The notes beneath the pieces are model-generated. The model did not search any database, was not told the origin of the DNA, and saw only the letters and a list, made by a program, of their open reading frames with translations. The translations under genes were made by a program, and so were the position numbers. Positions 47,365-56,940 of a stretch of 64,000 bases of DNA are shown piece by piece. Each line of letters starts with the position of its first letter. The first letter of the stretch is position 1. The DNA comes from Macrococcoides goetzii (GTDB lineage: Bacteria > Bacillota > Bacilli > Staphylococcales > Staphylococcaceae), in NCBI RefSeq assembly GCF_002742385.2, contig NZ_MJBI02000005.1:49673-113672 (forward strand), given 5' to 3'.

Positions 47365-49281
47365 TCAGTTTTCAATAATTTTTGTAATCACTTTTTTTTG
47401 ACCTTTTAAATTAAACACTATTTGATTAGCCTCATGAATTTCTCCATATGTACTAGAAGACCACCCCTTAAAAGGTAATAGACTCCCATAATATGTTTCT
47501 AAATGTAGATTATTTTTTGTTTCTACTTTTAGTAATAATTTATTATCTATTATCAAGCTATTGTTATTTTTTTTAATAATGTCTCTTTCAGTCAGCCACT
47601 GCAAGTTAAGACTACTAGATTCATCTAAATTCTTAACAATATCTTCAATTATAATTTCATCACTTTTTAAATTGATTTTTCGAACGTGCTGTTTATCAGC
47701 ATAATTTAACAATGTGACTTCTATAAAATATGAATCTTTAGATTCTCGAATTTTAGGTTTCTTAGATTTTGACCAATAATACCAAACAAATCTATTCCCC
47801 TTTGTCATTTGGTGTTTGTTATTTATGACAATAGTATTATGAGAAAATGTTCCATTAAAATAGTTTAAGAGTTCAGCATTTTCATTATATGAATATGTTC
47901 CTGCATCACCAAATATACATTTATCTTCATACCATATTTCTGCATGGTTCATATCAGCTTGAACGGGTCTCTCTTTGTAACTCTTAGATTTTATTATTAC
48001 CTTCCACTTATTTTTAACAAGAACATAAAGTCCTCCCTCTGGAAAACTGTATATACCATTCTTTATTAGCTGATATTTAATTTTTTCAGTATTTTTAGTT
48101 GCACCAAATATTTGAGTCATTTCAAAAATTGAATCTTCAAAATCTATTAATTTCTCATATAATAAATAATGGGCACTCTGAATGACAGGTCTATAATCGT
48201 TATAAGGTAATTCGGTAAGTGGAAATATGTAAGATCCATCATTCATCCCGTAATTTGGAACTTGTCCATTTTTGTTAATCATTATTAAAAAGAAGTTTAT
48301 TGATGCGTTTAATTTTTTTGAAAGCCAAAAAGGAATAGGCAGTTCTTTACTTTTTAAAGAAATTAATACCCAGGAAATATCTTGAATTACTAATCTGTGA
48401 TAATTATGCGAATTTTGGATATAAGAACCATCTTCTCTAATTTGCCATTTAATTTCTTTTTTTAGAATATTCAAGCCTTTTTTCTTGTACTTCTTAAATT
48501 CATCAATAAAATCAAATGTGTTTCCTAATACAATTAAAGTTGATGCTTCAGAAATACTATGATTATTTTTAACTGCTTCAACAGAAAAATTGATATGCTT
48601 TGAAATATGTCTTGCATAATGAATTAGATGTTTAATCATTAATCTAATTCTTAATTCTGTAGAATGGTTACTCTCAATGAAATAATACAAAGCAAATAAC
48701 CAAGCATTTGCTCTAAAAGACATCTCTTGACTACAACGATAGTTCGGACCCATTTCTAAAGGGTTGCTTTTTATAAAATCTTCAAATAAAGACCAAAATT
48801 TTTCGATATATTTTTCATCATTTGTTTGTTGATAAGATCTTACTAAATCATATGCAAAAGTAAATCTATTCAAATCCCATATCCATTTGATATCCCCGAA
48901 GTCACTAGACATATCACTGATTTCAGACCAATGTAAATTCAGGGATGCATGTTTATTAGTTTTCGGAGAGAAATTCCAACCATTAAATTCATATGATTTA
49001 TCAAAAAAATATCTAAATTTATTATTCAATATATCATCTGTTCGTTTTAATAGGCTTTCCTTTTCTGACTTTTTAATACTTATCTGATGATTCAATTGCT
49101 TCAAATTTTTATTAATCGAATTTTTAATGGTATCAATATCATATTTTTCATCTATTACGATTGTATTAATAGGTTTACTCGGATATTGCTTTTTTATATA
49201 TCCACTTTTCTTTTTTAATTCATACTGGATTCTATATAAAGTCCATCTCAGTCCCATGTTTTTTATAAGATTAGATTTCAT
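47365..49281 (-). CDS. Heparinase II/III family protein
   Basis: 638 residues: an N-terminal helical alpha/alpha toroid (about 80-380, with NHSISEASTLIVLG and NYHRLVIQDISW) and a C-terminal beta-sandwich with MNHAEIWYEDKCIFGDAGTYSY and SHNTIVINNKHQ. These are typical of polysaccharide lyases acting on uronic acid-containing polymers. No signal peptide is visible, so it may act in the cytoplasm or be a non-secreted relative. Its ATG overlaps the bi-domain gene by 11 bp. In other capsule loci this family pairs with the bi-domain oxidoreductase, as here. Confidence 0.82.
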   Translation of the reverse strand: MKSNLIKNMGLRWTLYRIQYELKKKSGYIKKQYPSKPINTIVIDEKYDIDTIKNSINKNLKQLNHQISIKKSEKESLLKRTDDILNNKFRYFFDKSYEFNGWNFSPKTNKHASLNLHWSEISDMSSDFGDIKWIWDLNRFTFAYDLVRSYQQTNDEKYIEKFWSLFEDFIKSNPLEMGPNYRCSQEMSFRANAWLFALYYFIESNHSTELRIRLMIKHLIHYARHISKHINFSVEAVKNNHSISEASTLIVLGNTFDFIDEFKKYKKKGLNILKKEIKWQIREDGSYIQNSHNYHRLVIQDISWVLISLKSKELPIPFWLSKKLNASINFFLIMINKNGQVPNYGMNDGSYIFPLTELPYNDYRPVIQSAHYLLYEKLIDFEDSIFEMTQIFGATKNTEKIKYQLIKNGIYSFPEGGLYVLVKNKWKVIIKSKSYKERPVQADMNHAEIWYEDKCIFGDAGTYSYNENAELLNYFNGTFSHNTIVINNKHQMTKGNRFVWYYWSKSKKPKIRESKDSYFIEVTLLNYADKQHVRKINLKSDEIIIEDIVKNLDESSSLNLQWLTERDIIKKNNNSLIIDNKLLLKVETKNNLHLETYYGSLLPFKGWSSSTYGEIHEANQIVFNLKGQKKVITKIIEN

Positions 49282-51385
49282 TTGCTCCCCTCATTTTCTT
49301 ATCTAATTCTATTGCAATACGTGCACTTTCAACTAAGTCATCAAAAGGAATTAAAGCTTTTTCACTACTTACACTCTCTAAAAATAGATTGATACAAGCT
49401 TCATGTCCTTTATCTTGCTTAGCAGATCTTAATGTTTTAAAATTTTTAAATCCATATCCTTTCAATATTTTAAAGTTATTGTTTTCTAAAATTTTATTTT
49501 CACAAGTTACTTTGATAATTTCTTTTGGGTATGATTTATCGCCGTTTGCATTATAATTTATCGTAGCAATAGATCCATCCTCGAATTTTAATAATATAGA
49601 AAATGTATCATTTGTTTCATCAATAGTATCCATGCAAACAATTTCATATTTTATTATTTTACTTTCTGCTAAAAACATTGCTAAATCAATAAAATGGCAA
49701 GCTTCACCTACTAATCTTCCTCCTCCTATTTTTTCATCCTGTGTCCAATGATCTTTTGGGATTTTTCCTGCATTTATTTCTATTACTATATTTTTTGGAG
49801 AAGATAATTTTGATAATAACGTTTTCATCTTTATAGTAATTGGTGAAAAACGTCTATTAAAGCCCACCATTAAATGCTGTCCATTGTATTCTTCTTCAAT
49901 TTTTTCTAAATCTTCGTTTGATATTGCTAAAGGCTTTTCTACAAATATTGATTTATTAAAATGCAATCCTTTTCTAACTAATGACGCATGACTATCATGT
50001 CTTGTAGTTATAAGTAATGTATTAATTTCACTGTCTTCAAAAATTAAATCAATATTTGAGGTAGCTGATTCAAAGCCATGTTTCTCTCCTACAAAAGATG
50101 CATTCATTCCTCCAGGACTACCTATAGTTTTCAATCTATATTTTTTATTTATTTTTGGTAATAATGTTTGATTTGTATAATTTCCAGCTCCAATCAAACC
50201 AATAGTAGGCTCATTCATAAAATGTTTAATTCTACTATTATTTTCTAAATGACTTATTACGCTTAAATTAGTATTTTCTGCATCATATTTAAATAAAGCT
50301 CCAATGACATTACTTTCTTTACTGATATCTGTATAAACTTGACTAGCATCAGTGAAATTTAATTTATGAGTAATTAAGTTGTCAAAGGTCAAACTACCTT
50401 TTTCCATTAATTTCAAAATCGCTCGAAAATTTCTGTTCTCTGTCCATCTTACATATCCATATGGATAGTCTATTCCATCACTTTCATATTGCTTATCGTA
50501 TCTACCTGGACCATATGAAGATGAAACCTGGAAAGTAATCTCTTTCTCATAAAAAGGTGTTCGATCAATATCTAGACCAACAACTCCAACCAAAACTATT
50601 TTCCCTCTTTGTCTAACCATATTTGCAGATTGTAAGATAGGTTCATTACTTTTTGTTGAAGCTGTTATCAATACTTTATCTGCACCAAAACCATTTGTTT
50701 CATTTTTTACATAGTTGACAATATCAAATCCTTGTCCAACATTTACTGCATTAATTCCATATGATTTTGCTAGTTCTATTTTCTTTTCATCAACATCTGT
50801 ACCTATCACTGTACAACCATTTGCTACTAGTATTTGAGAAGCAATTAGACCCATCAAACCTAAGCCTATAACGACAATTGTTTCTCCAATTTGAGGCTCT
50901 AACAATCTTATACCTTGTAATGGGATAGAAGAAATTACAGTAAAAGCCGCATCTTCAAGTTTAACGTTAGAAGGGATTTTTGCAGCAAGATTTTTATTTA
51001 CTGCAACAACTTCCGCATGAGAACCATTAGAAATTACAAAGTCTCCTACTCTGAATTCTTTGACATTATCTCCTATTTCAATAACTTCTCCTGCTGAACT
51101 ATAACCTAACGGGATAGGCTTATCTAACTTTGATTTAACTGCATTATAAGTGGTACTGATACCATCAGTTTTCACTTTATTTATTACTTCTTTAACTTTT
51201 TCTGGTTGTTGTTTAGCTTTTTTTATATAATTTGCCTTACCAAAATCTACTAACATTTTCTCAGTTCCGATAGAAATCGCACTATAATGAGTTTTAATTA
51301 GAATTTCATTTTTCCCTACTAAAGGTTTTGGAACTTCTTTCAGTTTAATCTCTCCATCACTCAAAGAGTTTAATAATTGTTTCAT
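49271..51385 (-). CDS. Bi-domain dehydrogenase: zinc ADH-like plus Gfo/Idh/MocA
   Basis: 704 residues fuse two oxidoreductases. Residues 1-350 are a medium-chain alcohol dehydrogenase-like domain (GYSSAGEVIEIG, NAD loop VIGLGLMGLIAS) without the usual catalytic zinc Cys/His set. Residues 385-704 are a Gfo/Idh/MocA domain (NAD loop IGLIGAGNYTNQTLL, EKPLAIS, GEACHFIDLAMF). Such proteins occur in polysaccharide loci beside heparinase-like genes and presumably make a modified sugar nucleotide. Overlaps neighbours on both sides (4 and 11 bp). Confidence 0.85.
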   Translation of the reverse strand: MKQLLNSLSDGEIKLKEVPKPLVGKNEILIKTHYSAISIGTEKMLVDFGKANYIKKAKQQPEKVKEVINKVKTDGISTTYNAVKSKLDKPIPLGYSSAGEVIEIGDNVKEFRVGDFVISNGSHAEVVAVNKNLAAKIPSNVKLEDAAFTVISSIPLQGIRLLEPQIGETIVVIGLGLMGLIASQILVANGCTVIGTDVDEKKIELAKSYGINAVNVGQGFDIVNYVKNETNGFGADKVLITASTKSNEPILQSANMVRQRGKIVLVGVVGLDIDRTPFYEKEITFQVSSSYGPGRYDKQYESDGIDYPYGYVRWTENRNFRAILKLMEKGSLTFDNLITHKLNFTDASQVYTDISKESNVIGALFKYDAENTNLSVISHLENNSRIKHFMNEPTIGLIGAGNYTNQTLLPKINKKYRLKTIGSPGGMNASFVGEKHGFESATSNIDLIFEDSEINTLLITTRHDSHASLVRKGLHFNKSIFVEKPLAISNEDLEKIEEEYNGQHLMVGFNRRFSPITIKMKTLLSKLSSPKNIVIEINAGKIPKDHWTQDEKIGGGRLVGEACHFIDLAMFLAESKIIKYEIVCMDTIDETNDTFSILLKFEDGSIATINYNANGDKSYPKEIIKVTCENKILENNNFKILKGYGFKNFKTLRSAKQDKGHEACINLFLESVSSEKALIPFDDLVESARIAIELDKKMRGANEI

Positions 51386-52392
51386 TTATTTTTTCCTCCA
51401 ATAAAGTTTTTGAATACTTTAAAACTTGTTTCGAGACTATTCAAATTATTATTAATGCTGTTTATATCTGTTATTTCAAGTCCTTTTGAAACATCTTCAA
51501 TCTTTTGAGCAATTTGTAACTCGATATCATTTTCGATATCAATATTACTTATATTATATTCAGTTATTAATCTTGAATATGCATCAATGTTAGAAACAAT
51601 TGGGTGACAACCAGCTTTTACACCTTCTAAAAAACTTAATGAAAGTTGATCACTTTTGGGTATATTAATGAAACAAATAGATTGATTATATAATTTATTC
51701 AATTCAGCTTTAGTTTTAATATTCGAATCCATAATAATGCTATCTTTATATTTAGAGTTCTCAATTAAATTTTTTACTTCATCACTATATTTTCCTTTAT
51801 CACTATAAGCATCTGAAAGATATAAACTAATATTTTCATCTTTATTTTTTTCTTTAAAAATAATAAATCCTTTAATTATCTCTTTAGTATGGTAGAGAGA
51901 TCCTATTCGACGATTTGAAAACACATATTTTTTTCCTTTTATATTTTCATTAAAAAATTCTTTTGTAGCAGGAATGTTAAAAAGAAAAGTTCTTTTAAGA
52001 TGTTTTGGAAATAAATTTTCAATCACATTTTTAGATGCAATAGATGTACAAGAAATAGATTGGCTATTACTGAGAATAATATCCATAATAAACTTTCTAG
52101 TAATACTATCTTTACACTTAAATAATTCAGATCCATAAATTGTAATGATGAAAGGTGTATTTAAAAATAATGATTTTATACCGTAGATACCTGCACTATG
52201 AGTATGAACAATATCTATTTTATTTTCTTTTATAAATTTCCTTATTTTTAATATTTCAGAAATAACATTTCTTTTTTCAACTAAATCACTTTTACTTAAA
52301 AATAAATAATAATTGTTGTTATCAAATTCATAAAACTGTTCCCAAGTGGAAATATGTGGTGAGTCGTAGTTACCATATACTAATATTTTCAT
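51382..52392 (-). CDS. Glycosyltransferase of the capsule locus (GT4-like)
   Basis: 336 residues, AT-rich. KILVYGNYDSPHISTWEQ at the N-terminus and the segment HTHSAGIYGIKSLFLNTPFIITIYGSELF match the GT4 acceptor half; the donor half has SLSFLEGVKAGCHPIVSN. Sugar specificity unknown. The stop overlaps the bi-domain gene start by four bases and it begins 3 bp after wzx. Confidence 0.78.
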   Translation of the reverse strand: MKILVYGNYDSPHISTWEQFYEFDNNNYYLFLSKSDLVEKRNVISEILKIRKFIKENKIDIVHTHSAGIYGIKSLFLNTPFIITIYGSELFKCKDSITRKFIMDIILSNSQSISCTSIASKNVIENLFPKHLKRTFLFNIPATKEFFNENIKGKKYVFSNRRIGSLYHTKEIIKGFIIFKEKNKDENISLYLSDAYSDKGKYSDEVKNLIENSKYKDSIIMDSNIKTKAELNKLYNQSICFINIPKSDQLSLSFLEGVKAGCHPIVSNIDAYSRLITEYNISNIDIENDIELQIAQKIEDVSKGLEITDINSINNNLNSLETSFKVFKNFIGGKNK

Positions 52393-52395
52393 AGT

Positions 52396-53616
52396 CTAAC
52401 CTCTTTTCTTTTTTATATATTCATTCGCTATTAATGAAAGTAAAAACAACGTTAAATACGATATGGTTGTTGATAAAGCTGCACCGTATATCCCCATCTT
52501 AGGTATTAATATTATATTTATGACAACGTTTATAATTGCAGTAATCATAAGTAATATGCATGATAAACTAGAATAGTTTTCAATAAGTATAAGTGCATTT
52601 GATACTTTATATAAACTCCAAAATAACGCACCTAACGATATTAATAAGTAAAATACATACTCTCCATATTCATTTTCTCCATATAAAAGTTTATAAATTT
52701 CTTCAGAAAATAAGCAGCCAAATATTAAAATAAATGTTCCATACATTAACAATAGTAAATATGCTCTATTTTTTTCTTTTCTAATCGAAATTGAGTTCCC
52801 ATTATTTTTAAAACTATTAATAACTGGTTCAAAATACATCATGTAAGCTGTAGTAAATATAATGATGATTTGAAACGGTATTGTATATCCTTTTAAATAT
52901 TTCCCCGTAGCTTCTTTCCCTAAAAATAAATCAAGCATATATTGATCAGAAGATGACAAAATCCACATAAATATCGAAGAAAATATTAATGGCCTAAAAT
53001 ATTTTGATAGTTCATATTCTGATATTTTTAGATTTCCTGAATTAAACTTATTATTTTTCAAATCTCTGTAAGCAAGTAAATAAATCAATAATGAGCTTAT
53101 TGACATTGCCCAAAAAGGGACAAGATGGTTTTCAAATAATATTAGTAAAATTATAGTGAAAGTAAATCTAAATATTAACTCTCCAAAAGAAAATAATATA
53201 AACTCTTTTTGAAAATTCCCTGCTTGAAAATAAGATAGGACATTTTTATATAATAAAAATGTAATAAACACTATGACTAAGCATGCAGTATCCAACATAG
53301 AAAATGTAGGGTTGATCAAGTTATAAAATGATACTACTAAAATAATTGCTAATATAGAAAACATCAATAATCGTTTTAGTAAGATATCCATTCTATTTTT
53401 AAAATTTTGCTCATTATTTTTATATTTTGAATAGAACCTTATGATTGTTGAGTTTACAGAGTAATTAGGAATAATAATGCACAATTGAAATAAAGAGTTT
53501 AATAATGCATACATTCCAATTTCATACCCAGACAGATAATTATTCAAAATTGGTAATAATAGAAATCCAAATAAGGAACTTGATATGACATAAATCAAAT
53601 ATATAAATCTATTCAT
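52396..53616 (-). CDS. wzx: Polysaccharide flippase (Wzx-like)
   Basis: 406 residues with 11-12 predicted helices and few charged residues between them; begins [28 protein letters not shown] as in the MATE-like Wzx family. It would flip the undecaprenyl-linked repeat unit outward. Overlaps the polymerase gene by 8 bp. Confidence 0.82.
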   Translation of the reverse strand: MNRFIYLIYVISSSLFGFLLLPILNNYLSGYEIGMYALLNSLFQLCIIIPNYSVNSTIIRFYSKYKNNEQNFKNRMDILLKRLLMFSILAIILVVSFYNLINPTFSMLDTACLVIVFITFLLYKNVLSYFQAGNFQKEFILFSFGELIFRFTFTIILLILFENHLVPFWAMSISSLLIYLLAYRDLKNNKFNSGNLKISEYELSKYFRPLIFSSIFMWILSSSDQYMLDLFLGKEATGKYLKGYTIPFQIIIIFTTAYMMYFEPVINSFKNNGNSISIRKEKNRAYLLLLMYGTFILIFGCLFSEEIYKLLYGENEYGEYVFYLLISLGALFWSLYKVSNALILIENYSSLSCILLMITAIINVVINIILIPKMGIYGAALSTTISYLTLFLLSLIANEYIKKKRG

Positions 53617-54760
53617 TATTTTGTACCTCTAAACATATTCCTAATGTTGTAAAATACATTTGCGTTAATGGGATATAAGTAATTCCGTCTCCAGTTAAAT
53701 TGGATATTATAAATAGAAGGGTGATTAAAGAAAATGTTCGTTTATTTTTACATTTTATAAATGTATAGAATATTAAAGTAATAAATGAAGATAAATATAA
53801 TAAACCACCTTTAACTGTAATATTCAAGAATCCATTATGTGTGCTTTCTAGCCCTAGGTTATTAATCGGTAATTTACTAAATTCAACAAAACCGAAACCG
53901 ATAAACATATTGATAATATTATTTTGTAATGCTTCTAGTGTATTATTAAATAAATACACTCTATATAACGTTGAATTATCTAATTTACTTTCTCCATTAT
54001 TAGAAAACGTGTATAGAATTCTATCAATATATCCAGTCTCTACTATAAAGATAATAAATAATAATAAAATTATTGAACTTAGGCCAAGCCACACAACATA
54101 TTTCCTATTTAAAAGTTTAATACCGTAAAAATAAAAATAAATAATAAATGCAATAATATACGCTGTTCTAACAAGAGAGGTAATGATAAGTATAAATATA
54201 AGAATAACCAGAATGATTTCTATTCTTTTACTCACCAAAAAATACTTATTGTTCAATATTATAAATAATGCCAATGCAAAAATTAGCATAGTAAAAAATA
54301 GATTTCCTGTATTTATCTCAATATTCAAATATCTCATATAAAATAATCTAGATTGAGAATTTAATTTTATTAATTCTGAGAAATTTTGAATAATAAAAAT
54401 TAGTAAAAATGTGATAAAGCTATAAAAAATTGTACGAATATATATAACATCATTTAAATTTTTAATACAAATTCCAAACAGTATAAATATCAGTACACTA
54501 TTAACTTTAAACATTCTTAAAAAATCAGAATTTGAGACTGTTTGATTAATAATCATTGAAATTAAAGATATAAATACGATTGTCAACAAAAAGAAAAGTA
54601 AGCTCTTACTCATTTTAATATTTTTACAGTTTAAAAATAGGAAAATCAATACCAATGGAATAGCCAAGTTGCCTAGTTGCATTTTAAATAAAGAAGTTAA
54701 ATCTTCAGTTAGTATACTTTGAATGATAATAAATATAAGTATTACATTAATTTGTTTCAT
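53609..54760 (-). CDS. wzy: O-antigen/capsule polymerase (Wzy-like)
   Basis: 383 residues, about 10 helices, with one large external loop around ILYTFSNNGESKLDNSTLYRVYLFNNTLEAL, where Wzy proteins have their catalytic Arg pairs. Sequence conservation in this class is low; the call rests on topology, loop pattern, and position between capB and wzx. Confidence 0.75.
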   Translation of the reverse strand: MKQINVILIFIIIQSILTEDLTSLFKMQLGNLAIPLVLIFLFLNCKNIKMSKSLLFFLLTIVFISLISMIINQTVSNSDFLRMFKVNSVLIFILFGICIKNLNDVIYIRTIFYSFITFLLIFIIQNFSELIKLNSQSRLFYMRYLNIEINTGNLFFTMLIFALALFIILNNKYFLVSKRIEIILVILIFILIITSLVRTAYIIAFIIYFYFYGIKLLNRKYVVWLGLSSIILLLFIIFIVETGYIDRILYTFSNNGESKLDNSTLYRVYLFNNTLEALQNNIINMFIGFGFVEFSKLPINNLGLESTHNGFLNITVKGGLLYLSSFITLIFYTFIKCKNKRTFSLITLLFIISNLTGDGITYIPLTQMYFTTLGICLEVQNNE

Positions 54761-54787
54761 TTATACACCTAATCATCAATTTATAGT

Positions 54788-55483
54788 TTATTTTTCACCA
54801 TAATAATAGTAATAATCCCCGTCATCTTTTTTATCTAAATCATTTAATACAATTCCTAATGTCTTTGATGAACTTTTATCTAATTGATTCTTAGCATCAG
54901 CTACTTTTTCACGATGCGTTAATCTTGAATTTACCACTAGTAAAGAACCATCAACCAGGTTTCCTAGTATTTGTGAGTCAGCTACAGCAAGCACAGGTGG
55001 CGTATCAAGTAATACTAAGTCATATATTTCACTCAAATTAATAAGCAAATCTTCCATAGCTAAAGAACCCAGCAATTCCGCTGGATTTGGCGGTACCGGT
55101 CCTGATGTTAATAAATCTAGTCCAGGTTGTACTTCTGGTTTAATCGTTTCTTCAATCGCAACTTGTCCTGCGATTAAATTTGAAAGGCCTTTTACGTTCA
55201 TTTGTTCAAATATTTTATGCTGTGTCGGCTTACGTAAATCCGCATCGATGAGTAGTGTCTTATATCCAGCTTGCGCGAAAGATGCAGCTAAATTGGCTGA
55301 TATCGTTGATTTACCTTCACCTTGTTCTGATGAAGTTACAAGCATCTTTTTAATTTGTACGTCTGCAGAAGTAAACAAGATATTTGTACGTAACGTTCTA
55401 ATTTGTTCTGAAATAACCGACTTTGGGCGATTAACGATTTCTAATTGATCAATATTGGTTTTTCTTCTTTTCTTCTTAAACAT
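54788..55483 (-). CDS. capB: Capsule bacterial tyrosine kinase (CapB/CpsD type)
   Basis: 231 residues. Walker A in SSEQGEGKSTISANLA, Walker A' in LLIDADLRKP, Walker B in LVLLDTPP, and a C-terminal Tyr cluster YYYYYGE that is autophosphorylated in this family. It needs the cytoplasmic tail of CapA for activity. Located 7 bp after capA. Confidence 0.92.
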   Translation of the reverse strand: MFKKKRRKTNIDQLEIVNRPKSVISEQIRTLRTNILFTSADVQIKKMLVTSSEQGEGKSTISANLAASFAQAGYKTLLIDADLRKPTQHKIFEQMNVKGLSNLIAGQVAIEETIKPEVQPGLDLLTSGPVPPNPAELLGSLAMEDLLINLSEIYDLVLLDTPPVLAVADSQILGNLVDGSLLVVNSRLTHREKVADAKNQLDKSSSKTLGIVLNDLDKKDDGDYYYYYGEK

Positions 55484-55490
55484 AGCGCAC

Positions 55491-56171
55491 CTACTTCTCT
55501 ATCGTATAGATCTTACCAAGCGTTGGTAGACCGATATATTTATCAATTTTTTCTTCTGTATTTAAACGTGTATCTAACATTGAACGCAAGAAAGCAATTG
55601 CAGTACCAAGAATTAATCCTAATAATCCTGCTACAATAACATTCATCAATGGTTTCGGTTTAATCGGAGCAGTCTCTTCATCAACATCTGCTTTCGAGAA
55701 AACTGATAAATTATCAACGCCCATTACACGTTTCACTTCTTTTTGAGCAATATCCGCTAAAGCATTTGCAATTTCAGCAGTCTCTTTTTTATCAGGTCCT
55801 GCTACATTAATCTTCATCAGTTGAGATTCTGCTTCACTTGTCACAGATATCATTGGTTGTAATGACTTTTCAGATACATCTAAATTCAATTGATCTACGA
55901 CTTGCTTTCGAATCACTTTTGAATTAATCATCTGAGAATATGTATTTATTAATTGTAAGTTAGTTTGAACTTCTCCCGGATTGTTATAGACATCGGCATT
56001 TTTACCTTTTTGGTTAACGATGACCTGTGATTCCGATTGATATGTTGGTTTAATTAAGAAAAACGATACAATACCTGCGATTAATGCGAATGTAATGGCT
56101 AATCCAAGTATTAACTTTAAATTCTTTTTCAGTATTTCAATAATTTCCTTTAAATCAATTACTTCTTCCAT
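55491..56171 (-). CDS. capA: Capsule chain-length/kinase activator (CapA, Wzz family)
   Basis: 226 residues with helices at about 19-38 and 180-198 flanking an external domain, the Wzz layout, and a cytoplasmic tail that would activate CapB. AGGAGGAAAT precedes the ATG. First gene of the capsule operon. No CapC-type tyrosine phosphatase follows. Confidence 0.9.
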   Translation of the reverse strand: MEEVIDLKEIIEILKKNLKLILGLAITFALIAGIVSFFLIKPTYQSESQVIVNQKGKNADVYNNPGEVQTNLQLINTYSQMINSKVIRKQVVDQLNLDVSEKSLQPMISVTSEAESQLMKINVAGPDKKETAEIANALADIAQKEVKRVMGVDNLSVFSKADVDEETAPIKPKPLMNVIVAGLLGLILGTAIAFLRSMLDTRLNTEEKIDKYIGLPTLGKIYTIEK

Positions 56172-56594
56172 ATTTCCTCCTAGATTACTCCGATTTATTA
56201 TTCCTTAATATAATATACGTGTAATTTCATTCAAAGTGAATAGAACAAAATTACAAATTTTCCCCTCTACTCAAATTATTACATTTATGTTACAAAATTT
56301 TGTATATATATACAATTTTTATGAATAAATATGTTCCGTCACATAAAATAGTAAGCTATTTATTATGGTATACAATTTATATTATTCTTTATTTCTATTG
56401 ATTTATTGATAAAAATATTGATATTATTTAACAAAATCTTTATTTAAAAGTCATCCTTTTGATTTATACAAAAACAATACAATGTTACAATTATGTAATT
56501 TTTTCGACCTATCTATTATGATTTGATAATTTATAGTTTAATGTTTATTTTTCATTAAGCAAAAAATAAAAGTGATTATGCACCCCTTTCATGC
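56172..56594. other. Capsule operon upstream region
   Basis: About 420 bp, very AT-rich, no ORF. It should hold the capA promoter. Direct repeats of TGTTACAAAATTTTGTA-like and ATGTTACAATTATGTAA-like sequence are seen near 56286 and 56482, perhaps operator half-sites. Confidence 0.45.
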
Positions 56595-56605
56595 TTAATC
56601 ACTTT
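56562..56605 (-). terminator. Terminator overlapping the 44-residue peptide gene
   Basis: AAAGTGATTA...TAATCACTTT with a loop containing AAAGGGG, then TATTTTTT on the minus strand. The left arm is inside the last codons of the peptide gene. Confidence 0.8.
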
Positions 56606-56729
56606 CATCTGATTTCGTTTTATCAATAATCATCGCCACTACCGTTAATGTACCGATGATTAGAGAAGATACAATTGCATTATTTGGACCTACGGAGAAT
56701 AGGTGCAGCTGTGCTAATAACTGTTCCAT
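56595..56729 (-). CDS. 44-residue hydrophobic peptide
   Basis: The ATG at 56729 follows AAAGGAG at 10-base spacing; an overlapping ATG at 56733 in another frame opens only 17 codons. Residues 13-35 form one membrane helix (GPNNAIVSSLIIGTLTVVAMII) followed by a charged tail KTKSDESD. The stop lies inside its terminator, so the mRNA is short and structured. It recalls type I toxin peptides or small membrane regulators in form only; no antisense RNA has been identified. Confidence 0.5.
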   Translation of the reverse strand: MEQLLAQLHLFSVGPNNAIVSSLIIGTLTVVAMIIDKTKSDESD

Positions 56730-56849
56730 ACATTATCCGCTCCTTTTCATCGTGTAATGTATAATCTATATTTAATACATTATAACTACTATTATCTGAA
56801 AATTCAAACATATAAATGTAACAGTTTGATTACAAAAACTCATAAAAAA

Positions 56850-56881
56850 AGTAACACACACTCATAGAGTGTGTGCTACTT
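56850..56881 (-). terminator. Terminator of the SdrD-like LPXTG gene
   Basis: AGTAGCACACACTC, loop TAT, GAGTGTGTGTTACTT-like stem with TTTTTTT on the minus strand. Confidence 0.85.
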
Positions 56882-56940
56882 AAATATATAAACTTAGTTA
56901 TTGATTCAGACGTCTCCAAACCAATCGATAAGTTTCTTTA

